DNA of 64,000 nt from positions 17,151 through 81,150 of the forward strand of contig DAOUEK010000017.1 of NCBI GenBank assembly GCA_034430425.1. Reading direction: 5' to 3'. This stretch comes from WVZH01 sp034430425 (lineage in GTDB: Bacteria > Chloroflexota > Anaerolineae > Anaerolineales > E44-bin32). The position numbers and the translations under genes are program-made. Below are positions 53,110 through 61,947 of the stretch, in pieces; position 1 is the stretch's first letter; every line of letters starts with the position of its first letter. The notes under the pieces were generated by a model. The model did not search any database, was not told the origin of the DNA, and worked only from the letters and a program-made list of their open reading frames with translations.

Positions 53110-53814
53110 TCAATCCGTCTCTTGCAGTGCGGATTCGATTTCGAGTTGAAAATCGGCTAACGATGGTGGCTCTGGACCTTGAATGATATTACCGTTGATA
53201 ATGAACGTAGTGGGTGATTTGACTCCATTGGCGATTGCGGCAGCAGATTCAGCTTCAACTCTGGAAGTATAACGTCCTTCACTCACACAACTCAAGAATT
53301 CATTCTGGTCGAGATCCAATGTCTCTGCGAATGCGAGGAGACGGGCAGATGAGAAAGTACCGCTGTCTACATCGGTCTGATTTGCAAAGAGAAGATCTGC
53401 GTATTCCCAGAAACGATCCTGCTCTGCTGCACAAAGACTGGCGTTTGCCGCTGCGTTCGATTCTCTGCCGAGGATGGCAAATTGACGATATTCGTATCTC
53501 ACCTGGCCATTGGCAATGTAGGTAGCGATAATTTGTGGCAGCATGTTCTCATGGAAATAGCGGCAATACACACATTGGAAATCGGAGTACTCTTCGATTA
53601 CGACGGGCGCATCCTGGCTCCCCAGCGATGTGCCTTCCACGAACGGCAAGGTGCGTTTTTCGGGGATGATGATTTCTCCATTGGGATCTGAACCAGGCCT
53701 GATTATCAATGCGGCGATAGCAATAACTGCTCCAACGACAATGATTGCTGAAATCAAGCGCCGTTGATGTTTCTGACGTCTACGACGGGCGATCATTTTT
53801 CCACGTTTGCTCAT
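53110..53814 (-). CDS. DsbA-like membrane-anchored thiol oxidoreductase
   Basis: The 234-residue protein starts at the ATG 53814 with GGAGTGA upstream. A strongly basic N-terminus (MIARRRRQKHQRR) precedes one membrane helix (about 19-38) and an external DsbA/Thioredoxin_4 domain. The redox pair is CVYC (81-84) within VVIEEYSDFQ-CVYC-RYFHE, and the cis-Pro loop is GVKSPTTFIING. It probably forms or isomerises disulfides in secreted proteins. No DsbB or VKOR gene is adjacent. Confidence 0.88.
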   Translation of the reverse strand: MSKRGKMIARRRRQKHQRRLISAIIVVGAVIAIAALIIRPGSDPNGEIIIPEKRTLPFVEGTSLGSQDAPVVIEEYSDFQCVYCRYFHENMLPQIIATYIANGQVRYEYRQFAILGRESNAAANASLCAAEQDRFWEYADLLFANQTDVDSGTFSSARLLAFAETLDLDQNEFLSCVSEGRYTSRVEAESAAAIANGVKSPTTFIINGNIIQGPEPPSLADFQLEIESALQETD

Positions 53815-53907
53815 TGTCACTCCGGGTTGAGAAGGTACGATCAATCATGCCAGATAAGATGAGATCCGTCTATATAGCCTCCGTGCAGAAATGTATACCC
53901 GCTTGGT

Positions 53908-54732
53908 TCACCCCCGCTGATTTACCCATTGTACAACTTCTTCGATCACGCTGGTTTTTTCAGGTTCATTGTGCACTTCATGGTAAAGGCCAGGCAGGAT
54001 ACGAATGGCCTTATCGTCGCTGGCGGCTCTTTCGAAGAATTCTTCACAGGCTTTCACGTCAACAAGCGCATCTTCCTGCCCGCAGACCAAGAGCAGTGGC
54101 AGGTTAAACTCGGCTGCCCGTGCGAGCGATTCCTCGCCAGCCCGGGTAGCTTCGACGAAGAGACGTGCGGATGCCCAATCATGAACGAGGGGGTCATCGA
54201 TGTACGCCTGTACAACGGACCTGTCACGGGAGATCGCTTCGGAATCCAGATTGCTGTGTTGTGAGAAAGATGGCCACAGATTTGACATTGCTTTTCCAAG
54301 AAAGATCTTGATTGCCGGCACTTCGAAGCTGCGCCGCAGGGATGGTCCGCTGGCGATGACGCCCGCCAGTGAAACGACAGACTGTAGGCAAAAGTAGAGA
54401 ACGATCGCTCCGCCGAGGCTGTGTCCGTAGAGAAAACGAGGCCGATCTGCGTTTGCCCGATCGAGGAGCAGCTGCATATCGTTGAGCCACTGATCCAGGC
54501 TGGGTGTGTGGCCGCGTTTCCCCCCCGATTTACCGTGACCGCGCAGATCGATGGCATGAAATGCAATCCCCCGTGCTACAAAAGCTTGGGCGACGTGCGC
54601 GTAACGGCTTGCATACTCTCCCAAACCATGCACCATACAAACTGTCGCTTTAATACCGCCATCTGGCTCCCAGGCTTGCCAGTAGAGCTGCACACCGTCA
54701 CTGGCCGATATCATTTTCGCTTTTGTGTTCAT
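53908..54732 (-). CDS. alpha/beta hydrolase, monoacylglycerol-lipase type
   Basis: The 274-residue start at 54732 has AGAGGAAC upstream. It carries the MVHGLGEYASRY oxyanion region, IDLRGHGKSGG and the nucleophile elbow GHSLGG (S105). The acid is in the GQEDALVD stretch and the His in LYHEVHNEPE, matching the Hydrolase_4/monoacylglycerol lipase family. It is cytosolic by sequence and likely hydrolyses lysolipids or monoacylglycerols. Confidence 0.85.
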   Translation of the reverse strand: MNTKAKMISASDGVQLYWQAWEPDGGIKATVCMVHGLGEYASRYAHVAQAFVARGIAFHAIDLRGHGKSGGKRGHTPSLDQWLNDMQLLLDRANADRPRFLYGHSLGGAIVLYFCLQSVVSLAGVIASGPSLRRSFEVPAIKIFLGKAMSNLWPSFSQHSNLDSEAISRDRSVVQAYIDDPLVHDWASARLFVEATRAGEESLARAAEFNLPLLLVCGQEDALVDVKACEEFFERAASDDKAIRILPGLYHEVHNEPEKTSVIEEVVQWVNQRG

Positions 54733-54776
54733 CTTGTTCCTCTTTTTCATTTGGCTTGCATGTGTTCGCCTCATGA

Positions 54777-55634
54777 TCACGAATTGAGGGCCAACTCATA
54801 AACCGGATGCTTGTGTCCCTTGCGCTTAAAACCGAGTTGTTGGTAGAGCTGCAGACTGCGGGTATTGTCGAGTTGCGTGTTGACGGACATCTTCCAATTG
54901 GTCGTGCGCATCAAGCGCCGGATGGCGTCGATTACCAGCGTTCTGCCGAAACCATGCCGTTGCCATTCTGGATCTACTGACAGGCGGGCAAGATGGGCAC
55001 CGTAGTGGGATTCCGTACTGATTTGGTAGGCGACGATGCGATTATCGATTTCGATCACACGCGCCACAGCAGCGCTACGGAATGCGTGCTGCAGTGTCTT
55101 TTCCGAATAACGCCAAATGGCCTTAAATGCGCGTTGATCCAATGCAGTCACACTTCCCAGATCTTCGTACTGCATGGTTCGAATGTTTCCTTGTTCGGGT
55201 GTTGCGGGTGGCAAAGGTTGGCGCTTCCATTCGAGAAAGACGACATCATTGCTGTGGCGGAAACCGGAATTCTCGAGAAGCGGGGCGAACCAATCCGCTG
55301 AGAGTATTGCGGCTGCATGATTTACTCCCATGGTTTGGGCCTGGGATGCAGCCTCATGCCAGAGGGGTTCCCACAGATTGGAAGGGGCATACGAGAAACC
55401 GACGGTGAAAAGCCGTACCCAGGAGACTCCTGGTGGATCGGGCGGGCAGGCCAAACAACCCACGATCCGGTTTTCATGCAATGCCATTACATACGGTGCA
55501 TCATCGAGGAGGCTGAGCGCGTCCACCCAATCGAAATGTTGATGCAGGTACTCTGCAGTTTGGATGAGATCGAGAACTTGATCGCGATCGTTTGGCTTGG
55601 AAGAACGAATGACCCATGCAGCCTTACCGCTCAT
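54777..55634 (-). CDS. two-domain GNAT acetyltransferase
   Basis: The 285-residue protein contains a degenerate N-terminal GNAT half (NDRDQVLDLIQTAEYL...WVRLFTVGF) and a C-terminal half with a clear acetyl-CoA loop (LARLSVDPEWQRHGFGRTLV) and LYQQLGFKRKGHKHPVYEL. It probably acetylates a small molecule or a protein N-terminus; substrate unknown. It lies 44 bases upstream of the hydrolase gene on the same strand. Confidence 0.8.
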   Translation of the reverse strand: MSGKAAWVIRSSKPNDRDQVLDLIQTAEYLHQHFDWVDALSLLDDAPYVMALHENRIVGCLACPPDPPGVSWVRLFTVGFSYAPSNLWEPLWHEAASQAQTMGVNHAAAILSADWFAPLLENSGFRHSNDVVFLEWKRQPLPPATPEQGNIRTMQYEDLGSVTALDQRAFKAIWRYSEKTLQHAFRSAAVARVIEIDNRIVAYQISTESHYGAHLARLSVDPEWQRHGFGRTLVIDAIRRLMRTTNWKMSVNTQLDNTRSLQLYQQLGFKRKGHKHPVYELALNS

Positions 55635-55668
55635 AATCCATCGTTTCGGGATACTTGTTTACTCCGCG

Positions 55669-56214
55669 TCAGCGACCGAGCAGACGGAATGGCCATTTCA
55701 ACAATTGACGCAGAACACGATCGCGCATTCGAGGTTTGGGCATTGATTCAAGGCCTCCCTGCATGGTGGAAAGTGCGTCGAGCGGTTTTCCTTGGCGGAG
55801 CTGCAGGCGGGATAGTGCTTGAAGTGTGGACGAATAATTATCCGAATCCCCTAGTTTTTCGAAAAGCCCGACAGCCTGACGATAGGCATCCTCGGCGGTG
55901 GCTATTTGACCGCAAGCTTCGAGCGCTGAGGCGAGGTTGCCGTATGCCTGGGCGGCGTGGATTTCATCGCCTTGCGAGCTGAAGAATTGAGGAGTATCAC
56001 GCACAGCCTCTAGAGCCGCTTGCGGCTGTTCTGCAGCAAGCATAACGACGCACAGGTTGTTTGCAATTTCAGCCGCTTTGCTCGGGTTCTCTTCGTTGAG
56101 ATATTGCTGCCTAAGCGCCCTAAAGCGTTCGATGCTTTCCTCGAAGCGACCTGACCGATAAGATTCCAGGGCGATTTTTTCGATTTCGTCTTTTGACGCG
56201 TTGTGATCTGTCAT
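55669..56214 (-). CDS. TPR-repeat protein
   Basis: The 181-residue soluble protein has about three to four tetratricopeptide repeats (for example AAQAYGNLASALEACGQIATAEDAYRQAV in part). Its ATG at 56214 overlaps the end of the XRE regulator by four bases (ATGA). Such pairs often link a regulator with a peptide- or protein-sensing TPR module. Confidence 0.78.
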   Translation of the reverse strand: MTDHNASKDEIEKIALESYRSGRFEESIERFRALRQQYLNEENPSKAAEIANNLCVVMLAAEQPQAALEAVRDTPQFFSSQGDEIHAAQAYGNLASALEACGQIATAEDAYRQAVGLFEKLGDSDNYSSTLQALSRLQLRQGKPLDALSTMQGGLESMPKPRMRDRVLRQLLKWPFRLLGR

Positions 56215-56882
56215 AAGGTTATATCGAGCAGTGTCTCGGCGAGTATGCGCAATTTCTCGACGGGGATCTCGCTTAATTGTTTGGCGATTTGCACGTATGT
56301 TTCATTCCCCGGTTTGCAAAGGAACTCTCGAATCTCGGGCGAAAAATCCATGAAATTTTTAAAGGCCTTATTCGTCGTAAGCCATTCTCCAACAGGGCCT
56401 TCGTCATCGAGATAATCATAAATCGATTCTCCCAATGCCTCGACAATCACTTCAAGTTCGGTCAATGGTATCGGTTGTTCTCCACGTTCATAAGAGCCCA
56501 TGCGTCTGGATGAGATCCCGACAACTTCAGCCAGGGCCTTTATCGTCATGCCGGAATCGCCTCTTCGTTTTCGAATTAACGCACCGATGATTCTATGACG
56601 AAGGGAGATAAACACCTCGGGGTCGAAATCGTCTTCCTCATCCGGTTCTGGAAGCGTGGAAGATATTAAATACTCCAGGGATGTATCGAGACGGAAAGCT
56701 AGCAACTCGATTTCAGGCAGTGAGATAATCCGACGGCCGTGTTCGTAGGAAGAAATTGTGCCTTTCGTCGTTCCGATAATATCTGCGACTTCACTGATGC
56801 TCAGATTTGCGTTCAAGCGAGCTTCACGCAAGATCGCCCCTAACATTTTGGCTCGCAAGATGAGCGCAGGTGAATCGGTCAT
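56211..56882 (-). CDS. XRE-type regulator with two HTH domains
   Basis: The 223-residue start at the ATG 56882 has GGAG upstream. Two Cro/C1-like helix-turn-helix units are visible: LGAILREARLNANLSISEVADIIGTTKGTIS... (about 10-65, in part) and ALIRKRRGDSGMTIKALAEVVGISSRRMGSYERG (about 100-150). Between them is an acidic spacer (EPDEEDDFD). Tandem XRE domains suggest binding to a bipartite operator. It heads the XRE-TPR pair. Confidence 0.85.
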   Translation of the reverse strand: MTDSPALILRAKMLGAILREARLNANLSISEVADIIGTTKGTISSYEHGRRIISLPEIELLAFRLDTSLEYLISSTLPEPDEEDDFDPEVFISLRHRIIGALIRKRRGDSGMTIKALAEVVGISSRRMGSYERGEQPIPLTELEVIVEALGESIYDYLDDEGPVGEWLTTNKAFKNFMDFSPEIREFLCKPGNETYVQIAKQLSEIPVEKLRILAETLLDITL

Positions 56883-57021
56883 TGCCAATCTCCAAGGCGT
56901 CAAACGTCGCGATTATAGCAGATGTCAATCAAATAAGCGCATCCCTACTACAAGGAACTCGCTTATGGCGAAGTTGCAACTCTGCAGCCGGGAAAACATC
57001 TGGCCTTCGTTAAGCGTGTTT

Positions 57022-57732
57022 CTATTCCTCTTCCGGTGGCATTAAGTAGCCAATGCCCTGCCGGGTGACAATATGAATCGGGTTCTTTGGATCGGGTTCG
57101 ATCTTTTGTCTCAACCGGCTGAGACAAACCCAGAGAATTTCTTTATCGTCTTGATATTCCGGTCCCCATACCATGGAAAGTAAGTCATCGGAACTGATCA
57201 CTTTCCCAATCGCACTTGCGAACGTTTGCAGCAGGCGATACTCAGTTGCCGTGAGCGATACTCTTGCACCGGATACGGTGACCAAGGCACGCGGCAAATC
57301 GATGGTTAGCTCATGATGCGTGAATATCGGTTGGTGGAATTTATCGTCCATCGTGCGTTCGGCGCGCCGCAGGACGGCGCGTACCCGGGCCAGCATCTCT
57401 TGCGCTGAAAAAGGCTTGACAATGTAATCATCCGCGCCGGCATCCAATCCGCGCACGCGATCTCGTTCCTCGCCCTTGGCGGTCAGGATGATAATCGGTA
57501 CGGAAGAGAACTCTCGGATTCTCTCGCATGCTGTGAAGCCGTCCATAACGGGCATCATCACATCAAGCATGATCAAATCCGGCTGCTCCTTCGAGACTTC
57601 TTCCAGCGCCTCTTGACCATTGCTCGCCGATCGTATTTCGTACCCTTCGGTTTGTAAATTGACTTCGACGAGTTGTACGTAGCGAGGTTCATCATCCACA
57701 ACCAATATGGTCTGTTTCTTTTCTTCACTCAT
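57022..57732 (-). CDS. OmpR-family response regulator
   Basis: The 236-residue start at the ATG 57732 (with GGAGAGAACGAAG upstream) overlaps the end of the GAF-kinase gene by eight bases. The receiver has VVDDEP and phospho-Asp D57 in MLDVMMPVMDG; Lys is in DDYIVKPFS. The winged helix has SLTATEYRLLQTFA and a wing ending IVTRQGIGYLMP. It is the last gene of the four-part signalling cluster. Confidence 0.92.
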   Translation of the reverse strand: MSEEKKQTILVVDDEPRYVQLVEVNLQTEGYEIRSASNGQEALEEVSKEQPDLIMLDVMMPVMDGFTACERIREFSSVPIIILTAKGEERDRVRGLDAGADDYIVKPFSAQEMLARVRAVLRRAERTMDDKFHQPIFTHHELTIDLPRALVTVSGARVSLTATEYRLLQTFASAIGKVISSDDLLSMVWGPEYQDDKEILWVCLSRLRQKIEPDPKNPIHIVTRQGIGYLMPPEEE

Positions 57733-58978
57733 CTTCGTTCTCTCCGCGGTCGGTAACGATATTGTGTATGGGCAGCGTGAAATGAAAGTTTGATCCTTGA
57801 CCGGGTTTGCTATCCACACCGATCTCGCCGCCGTGCGCTTCAATTATCTTCCGACATATATATAATCCCAAACCGGTTCCTCGAACGGAACTGCTTGTTT
57901 CGGGGATGCGATAAAAACGCTCAAATAGATGGGCGATGTGTTCCGTTGAGATGCCCGGACCCTGATCGATCACATTTACCCTCAAACGATTTCCTTCTTG
58001 TCGGACCTGAACGGTGACAGGAGAATCAGAGGCATATTTGTTGGCATTGGTAATTAAATTTTCGAGGACCTGGGCGATACGTGTTCCATCCATCTCTATA
58101 TCGGGAATGTCGCTCTCACGCTCGATTTTCAACTGCATCTCAGGGTGGATGGATTGAGTACGCTGGACGACATCGTTCAAAATGGGCGTTAAACGAGTCA
58201 AATTGAAGGTCATTGCAAGCCTTCCGGTCTCCAGGCGTGATGAATCCAGAAGGTTGTCAATGAGTTCGCGTAAGCGGTCTGACTCATCGTCGATGATCGA
58301 TAGGAACTGCTTGCGTGTTTCGTCGTCCCAATCCGTATCCTCTCGCAGCAAGGTGGTTACATACCCCTTGATGAATCCGAGCGGCGTTCGCAGCTCGTGG
58401 GATACGGTCGAAACGAATTCGTCCTGCATACGTGCCAGTTGGCGTTGGGCTTCCAGGCTGGCAATGCGACTCGCCATGCGGCGATTTTCAAGAAGTTGCC
58501 CCACGTGCCAGGCGACGAACTCTCCCAGGCGAATGTGTTCTGATGGATACGATGGTCCTCCAAATCGTCCAAATATAAGACCACCCACACGGCGTCCGGA
58601 GACCACAAGGGGTAGTCCGAGATAATCACGGCGACGGTCACGGCTTGTCACTGACGGTCCAGCATCCTCCTGGCGTAGTACAGTTTGTCCCAAACGATAC
58701 GCTTCAACTGCTGCTGGCGCGCCCCATGCCAGATCTTCTTCCTGTGACCGCCCTCTTCCGAGTGCCCGAGCGTATATCGGCTCCAATTCGCCGGATTCCT
58801 GGTTTTGAAGGAGCAGGGCAACTGTGTCGAAAATGAAAATGGTGCGCGCAAGTCGAAATACTGAATCCAATCCCGCTTCGGTGTCGAAAGTTTCGGCAAC
58901 CACGCGTGCAATGGCGTACACGGCATTTAATTCCGTGCCGATGGTTAACGGTTCGGGTGCGGGAAGTGGTCCGGTCAT
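57725..58978 (-). CDS. GAF-domain histidine kinase
   Basis: This 417-residue soluble kinase has a GAF domain (about 15-160, VYAIARVVAETFDTEAGLDSVF...GLPLVVSGRRVGGLIFG), HisKA with STVSHELRTPLGFIKGY and a HATPase_c domain (NLITNANKYA, DQGPGIS, GTGLGLYICRKII). It has no membrane helix. Its ATG overlaps the stop of the zinc-ribbon kinase by four bases and its own end overlaps the regulator, so all three are coupled. Confidence 0.9.
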   Translation of the reverse strand: MTGPLPAPEPLTIGTELNAVYAIARVVAETFDTEAGLDSVFRLARTIFIFDTVALLLQNQESGELEPIYARALGRGRSQEEDLAWGAPAAVEAYRLGQTVLRQEDAGPSVTSRDRRRDYLGLPLVVSGRRVGGLIFGRFGGPSYPSEHIRLGEFVAWHVGQLLENRRMASRIASLEAQRQLARMQDEFVSTVSHELRTPLGFIKGYVTTLLREDTDWDDETRKQFLSIIDDESDRLRELIDNLLDSSRLETGRLAMTFNLTRLTPILNDVVQRTQSIHPEMQLKIERESDIPDIEMDGTRIAQVLENLITNANKYASDSPVTVQVRQEGNRLRVNVIDQGPGISTEHIAHLFERFYRIPETSSSVRGTGLGLYICRKIIEAHGGEIGVDSKPGQGSNFHFTLPIHNIVTDRGENEDE

Positions 58979-60192
58979 TTCACTTGCACTGCGGGCGCGA
59001 GTGAGAAACTAAAGTTGCTGCCTTCCCCTTCTTTGCTTTCCACCTTTAATTCACTGCCATGCGCGTTGATGATCAATCTTGCTAAAGCAAGACCGAGGCC
59101 TGCACCGCCATATCGGCGCGTTGGAGAACCATCCAATTGATGGAACGGCTCGAAGATCTCCTCGATCCGGTCATCAGGGATGCCGATACCGGTGTCGATG
59201 ACTGAGATTTCGATGAGCTGGTTTTCTTGCTTCGCAGAGAGACGCACAGTTCCCCCGGAGGGAGTGAATTTAATGGCATTGTCAATCAATTGGAATAACA
59301 CCCAGAACAATCGATCCAGATCGCCAAATACGGCAGGTAGATCCTTTTCCACAGCGTCCTCGAGAGTCACGCCTACTTTGCCGGCTTTTTCCTCGGAACG
59401 ATGGAGTACGTCTGTTGCGAGCTCTTTTAAATCAAGTTGAGCCAAGGTCATGCTGATGCCTTCGCGGGAGGCCGTGGAAAATTCAATCAGGTCTTCGATC
59501 ATTGTGCTCAGGCGTTCGGATGAGCGCCAGATCACGTCCAGTGCCTTTCGCTGCTCTTTGCTGATCTCGCCGATCTGGTCCTGGATGAGCAGTTCGAGAT
59601 ATCCTTTGATGTGCGAAAGCGGCGTTCGAAGCTCATGGGAGATGTTGGAAATCAGATTTGCCTTTATTTGATTGACCTCGGATAGCCGCTCCAGGGCTCG
59701 ACGCAGTTCAACTGTCCGCTCATGGACTCTTTGTTCTAGCGTGCGATTGGATTCCTGCAGAGCAGCGTGCAACTGAATGATCTGTTCCGTGATGGCTTTA
59801 TCCAGTGCTTTCCGATCCACGAATCCGAGTTGGATGAGGGTTTGGCCGAGGAGATGGTGTTCGCCTTTGGCAGCGTTGTCTTTCTGGTTTTTAAGTGCCG
59901 CTTCCAGGTCTTCCGCCGAGATCAGTCTCTGATTAACCAGGAATTCCCCAATGCGGGGGACAAGAGATGGTGGTGTGGAGTGGATCGGGGCTGAATCCGG
60001 GAGTCCTTCCAGATAGGCTTTCTCCGCAAGGAGCGCGTAGAGCGCGATATCAACGCCACATTCCAAACAAATTTTGGAGTCTGTTGGAATCGGGTAATTA
60101 CAATGAGGGCAGAGAACGATTGTCTGGCTCTGTTCCGGATTGGATCCTGTCACTGTTTCGCCTCGTGAGCGTGGTTCCATCTTTCGTATCAT
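58975..60192 (-). CDS. histidine kinase with zinc ribbon and MshEN-like domain
   Basis: The 405-residue protein is given from the ATG at 60192; other starts at 60180 or 60216 are possible. Residues 28-45 form a zinc ribbon (CPHC...CLEC). Residues about 79-137 read RIGEFLVNQRLISAEDLEAALKNQ and then LLGQTLIQLGFVDRKALDKAITEQ, a tandem pattern resembling MshEN (c-di-GMP-binding) domains. A coiled coil leads to HisKA (NISHELRTPLSHIKGY, about H186) and HATPase_c (DTGIGIPDDRIEEIFEPF, GAGLGLALARL). It lacks a membrane helix. It heads a four-base-overlapping series with the GAF-kinase and regulator. Confidence 0.85.
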   Translation of the reverse strand: MIRKMEPRSRGETVTGSNPEQSQTIVLCPHCNYPIPTDSKICLECGVDIALYALLAEKAYLEGLPDSAPIHSTPPSLVPRIGEFLVNQRLISAEDLEAALKNQKDNAAKGEHHLLGQTLIQLGFVDRKALDKAITEQIIQLHAALQESNRTLEQRVHERTVELRRALERLSEVNQIKANLISNISHELRTPLSHIKGYLELLIQDQIGEISKEQRKALDVIWRSSERLSTMIEDLIEFSTASREGISMTLAQLDLKELATDVLHRSEEKAGKVGVTLEDAVEKDLPAVFGDLDRLFWVLFQLIDNAIKFTPSGGTVRLSAKQENQLIEISVIDTGIGIPDDRIEEIFEPFHQLDGSPTRRYGGAGLGLALARLIINAHGSELKVESKEGEGSNFSFSLAPAVQVK

Positions 60193-60300
60193 AGACTTTC
60201 TTACAACTCTGGGCAAGCGGAGGATTTTTATGCAAGGCGGTTGTAAGGTAAGAATGGCTAAAAATGGCGCATAATAAGTTGGGTTGAGTGAGGGAGTAAA

Positions 60301-60690
60301 ATGGCTGTAGAAGTTTTATTAATCGATGACGATCCCGATTTGTCCATTATGTTGCGGACGTTACTGCGGGGAAAAGATTTTCAGGTCAAAGCTGTTTTCT
60401 CGGGTGAGGAGGGTATCCAATCCTGCCGAGAAGAAGAGCCAGATGTCGTTATCTTAGACCTGCTCATGCCGGAAATGGACGGCTGGGAGGTCTGCGAAAA
60501 AATCCGTGAATTCTCTGATGTGCCCATATTAATTCTCTCTGCACTTGGGTCTCCAGCGAGTGTGGCTCGCGCATTGGATGCAGGAGCGGATGATTACTTG
60601 ATCAAACCCATCCATGCGAGTCTTTTGGCCTCGCGGCTGCGCACACTCGTTCGGCGGACCTTGGTGTTGCAGGGGCAGAAGGTCGCCTAA
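60301..60690 (+). CDS. single-domain response regulator
   Basis: The 129-residue receiver is transcribed away from the kinase cluster, with GGGAG before the ATG. It has LLIDDDP, phospho-Asp D53 in ILDLLMPEMDG and Lys in DDYLIKPIH; the ending RLRTLVRRTLVLQG looks like a truncated OmpR linker without a DNA-binding domain. It may pass phosphate between the cluster's kinases or regulate by binding. Confidence 0.88.
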   Translation: MAVEVLLIDDDPDLSIMLRTLLRGKDFQVKAVFSGEEGIQSCREEEPDVVILDLLMPEMDGWEVCEKIREFSDVPILILSALGSPASVARALDAGADDYLIKPIHASLLASRLRTLVRRTLVLQGQKVA

Positions 60691-60737
60691 TCTATCTCCT
60701 TTGGAATCGCTGGCTGGCAACCGCGTTTCTCTCTCAG

Positions 60738-60770
60738 AATCACGCAGCGAATGCTGCGTGATTCGATTTT
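60738..60770 (+). terminator. intrinsic terminator after the divergent receiver gene
   Basis: Perfect 11-bp stem AATCACGCAGC (60738-60748) with GCTGCGTGATT (60753-60763), loop GAAT, followed by CGATTTT on the plus strand. Confidence 0.85.
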
Positions 60771-60788
60771 AAAGATGATTGTAGTGTG

Positions 60789-61577
60789 CTAAAGAGCGGC
60801 TTTAACGGCGCCACCATCGAACATGAGCGCGTGCCCGTTGATGAAAGATGCAGCAGGGGATGCCAACCAGGCGATCGTACGGCCGAATTCCGCTTCCGTA
60901 CCCATTCGTCCCAGGGGGATGGCTTTCGTGACGCGTGCGGCTTCCTGCTCAATGGTTGTGCCGTCTCTCCGGGCGCGATCGGTCATCAAGCTTTCGACGC
61001 GCGATGTCAAGGTCCATGCCGGGTTGATGCTGTTTACCCGAATGCCGTCTGGTCCCAATTCGTTGGCCAGTGATTTCATCAGCCCGATGACTGCCATGCG
61101 AAGCGAGTTGGATAAAACCAGGCGGTCGACGGGTTGCTTGACGGAATAGGATTGCGTGGCGACAATGCTGCCGGACCCTCGCTCCAGCATGTGGGGTACG
61201 ACGTCATAGCAAAGGTGAACCGCACTCATGATGGTCAGCCGGAAGGCTGCCTCCCAATCTGCAGGCTGAAGATCGAGGAAATTTCCCGGTGGTGGACCTC
61301 CGGCGTTGATTACAAGGATGTCGATCTGGTTGAAGCGTGCCAATGTCGACTCGACCAACGAATCGATTTGATCAGGCTTTGTGAGATCGGTTTGGACGGG
61401 GAGAACTTCAGCCCCTGTTTCCTCCCTGATCTCCCGGGCAGTGATGTCTAATTTATCGCTTCGAGCACAAATGGCGATTTTGGCCCCTTCCTGTGCGAGA
61501 GCTGTAGCAGCGGCTTTTCCCAGGCCTCTTGAAGCTGCGGTTACCAGGGCGACTTGCCCGCGTAGTCCAAGGTCCAT
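60789..61577 (-). CDS. SDR-family oxidoreductase, atypical active site
   Basis: The 262-residue protein has the nucleotide loop TAASRGLGKA (about 13-22), the NAG motif (INAGGPPPGN) and a C-terminal GHALMFDGG. It resembles FabG-like dehydrogenases. At the active site, where YxxxK is expected, the sequence reads DRLVLSNSLRMAVIGLMK: there is no Tyr and no Lys at those places. Upstream QSYSVKQP has a Tyr and Lys but in a different position. It belongs to an odd SDR subgroup; catalysis should not be assumed. Confidence 0.82.
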   Translation of the reverse strand: MDLGLRGQVALVTAASRGLGKAAATALAQEGAKIAICARSDKLDITAREIREETGAEVLPVQTDLTKPDQIDSLVESTLARFNQIDILVINAGGPPPGNFLDLQPADWEAAFRLTIMSAVHLCYDVVPHMLERGSGSIVATQSYSVKQPVDRLVLSNSLRMAVIGLMKSLANELGPDGIRVNSINPAWTLTSRVESLMTDRARRDGTTIEQEAARVTKAIPLGRMGTEAEFGRTIAWLASPAASFINGHALMFDGGAVKAAL

Positions 61578-61598
61578 TGTGCCTCCTGTTGGATTGGA

Positions 61599-61883
61599 TC
61601 ACAATACGGTAAGAACTTCGTCAACGACTTGAAGATCGGGCCGATATCTTGTAATCCAACCTGGAATTTTGGCGAGTACACGTTGTGCATGTCGGGAGTC
61701 ATTGCTCACAACGACACAGGCAATGACAGTAGAAGTGTGCCGGTCATTGTGATCGATCTCAGCCGTGGATGTGTTAAATTCGCGGTTCAACCGGGTGAGC
61801 AGGGGTTTGATTCGTCTGCGTTTGTCTTTCAGTGAGGTGCACCCCGGAAGGTTCAGCTCAATCGTCAATGCGAAAATATGCAT
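61599..61883 (-). CDS. DUF503 (YlxP-like) protein
   Basis: The 94-residue protein starts at the ATG 61883. It shows the DUF503 signature: ELNLPGCTSLKDKRRRIKPL and then REFNTSTAEIDHNDRH. Family members are small cytosolic proteins found near ribosome-binding factor rbfA or nus genes; function unknown. It is divergent from the DUF4230 gene, with 64 bases between starts. Confidence 0.85.
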   Translation of the reverse strand: MHIFALTIELNLPGCTSLKDKRRRIKPLLTRLNREFNTSTAEIDHNDRHTSTVIACVVVSNDSRHAQRVLAKIPGWITRYRPDLQVVDEVLTVL

Positions 61884-61935
61884 AATCTCAGTGTATCTTG
61901 GAAGTGATAGCGAGACAAGAAGCAATCAGTTAGGT

Positions 61936-61941
61936 TATAAT
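61936..61941 (+). promoter_or_regulatory. -10 box for the DUF4230 gene
   Basis: TATAAT with exactly six bases before the ATG at 61948; no room for a ribosome site, so a leaderless message is likely. Confidence 0.55.
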
Positions 61942-61947
61942 TAATTC

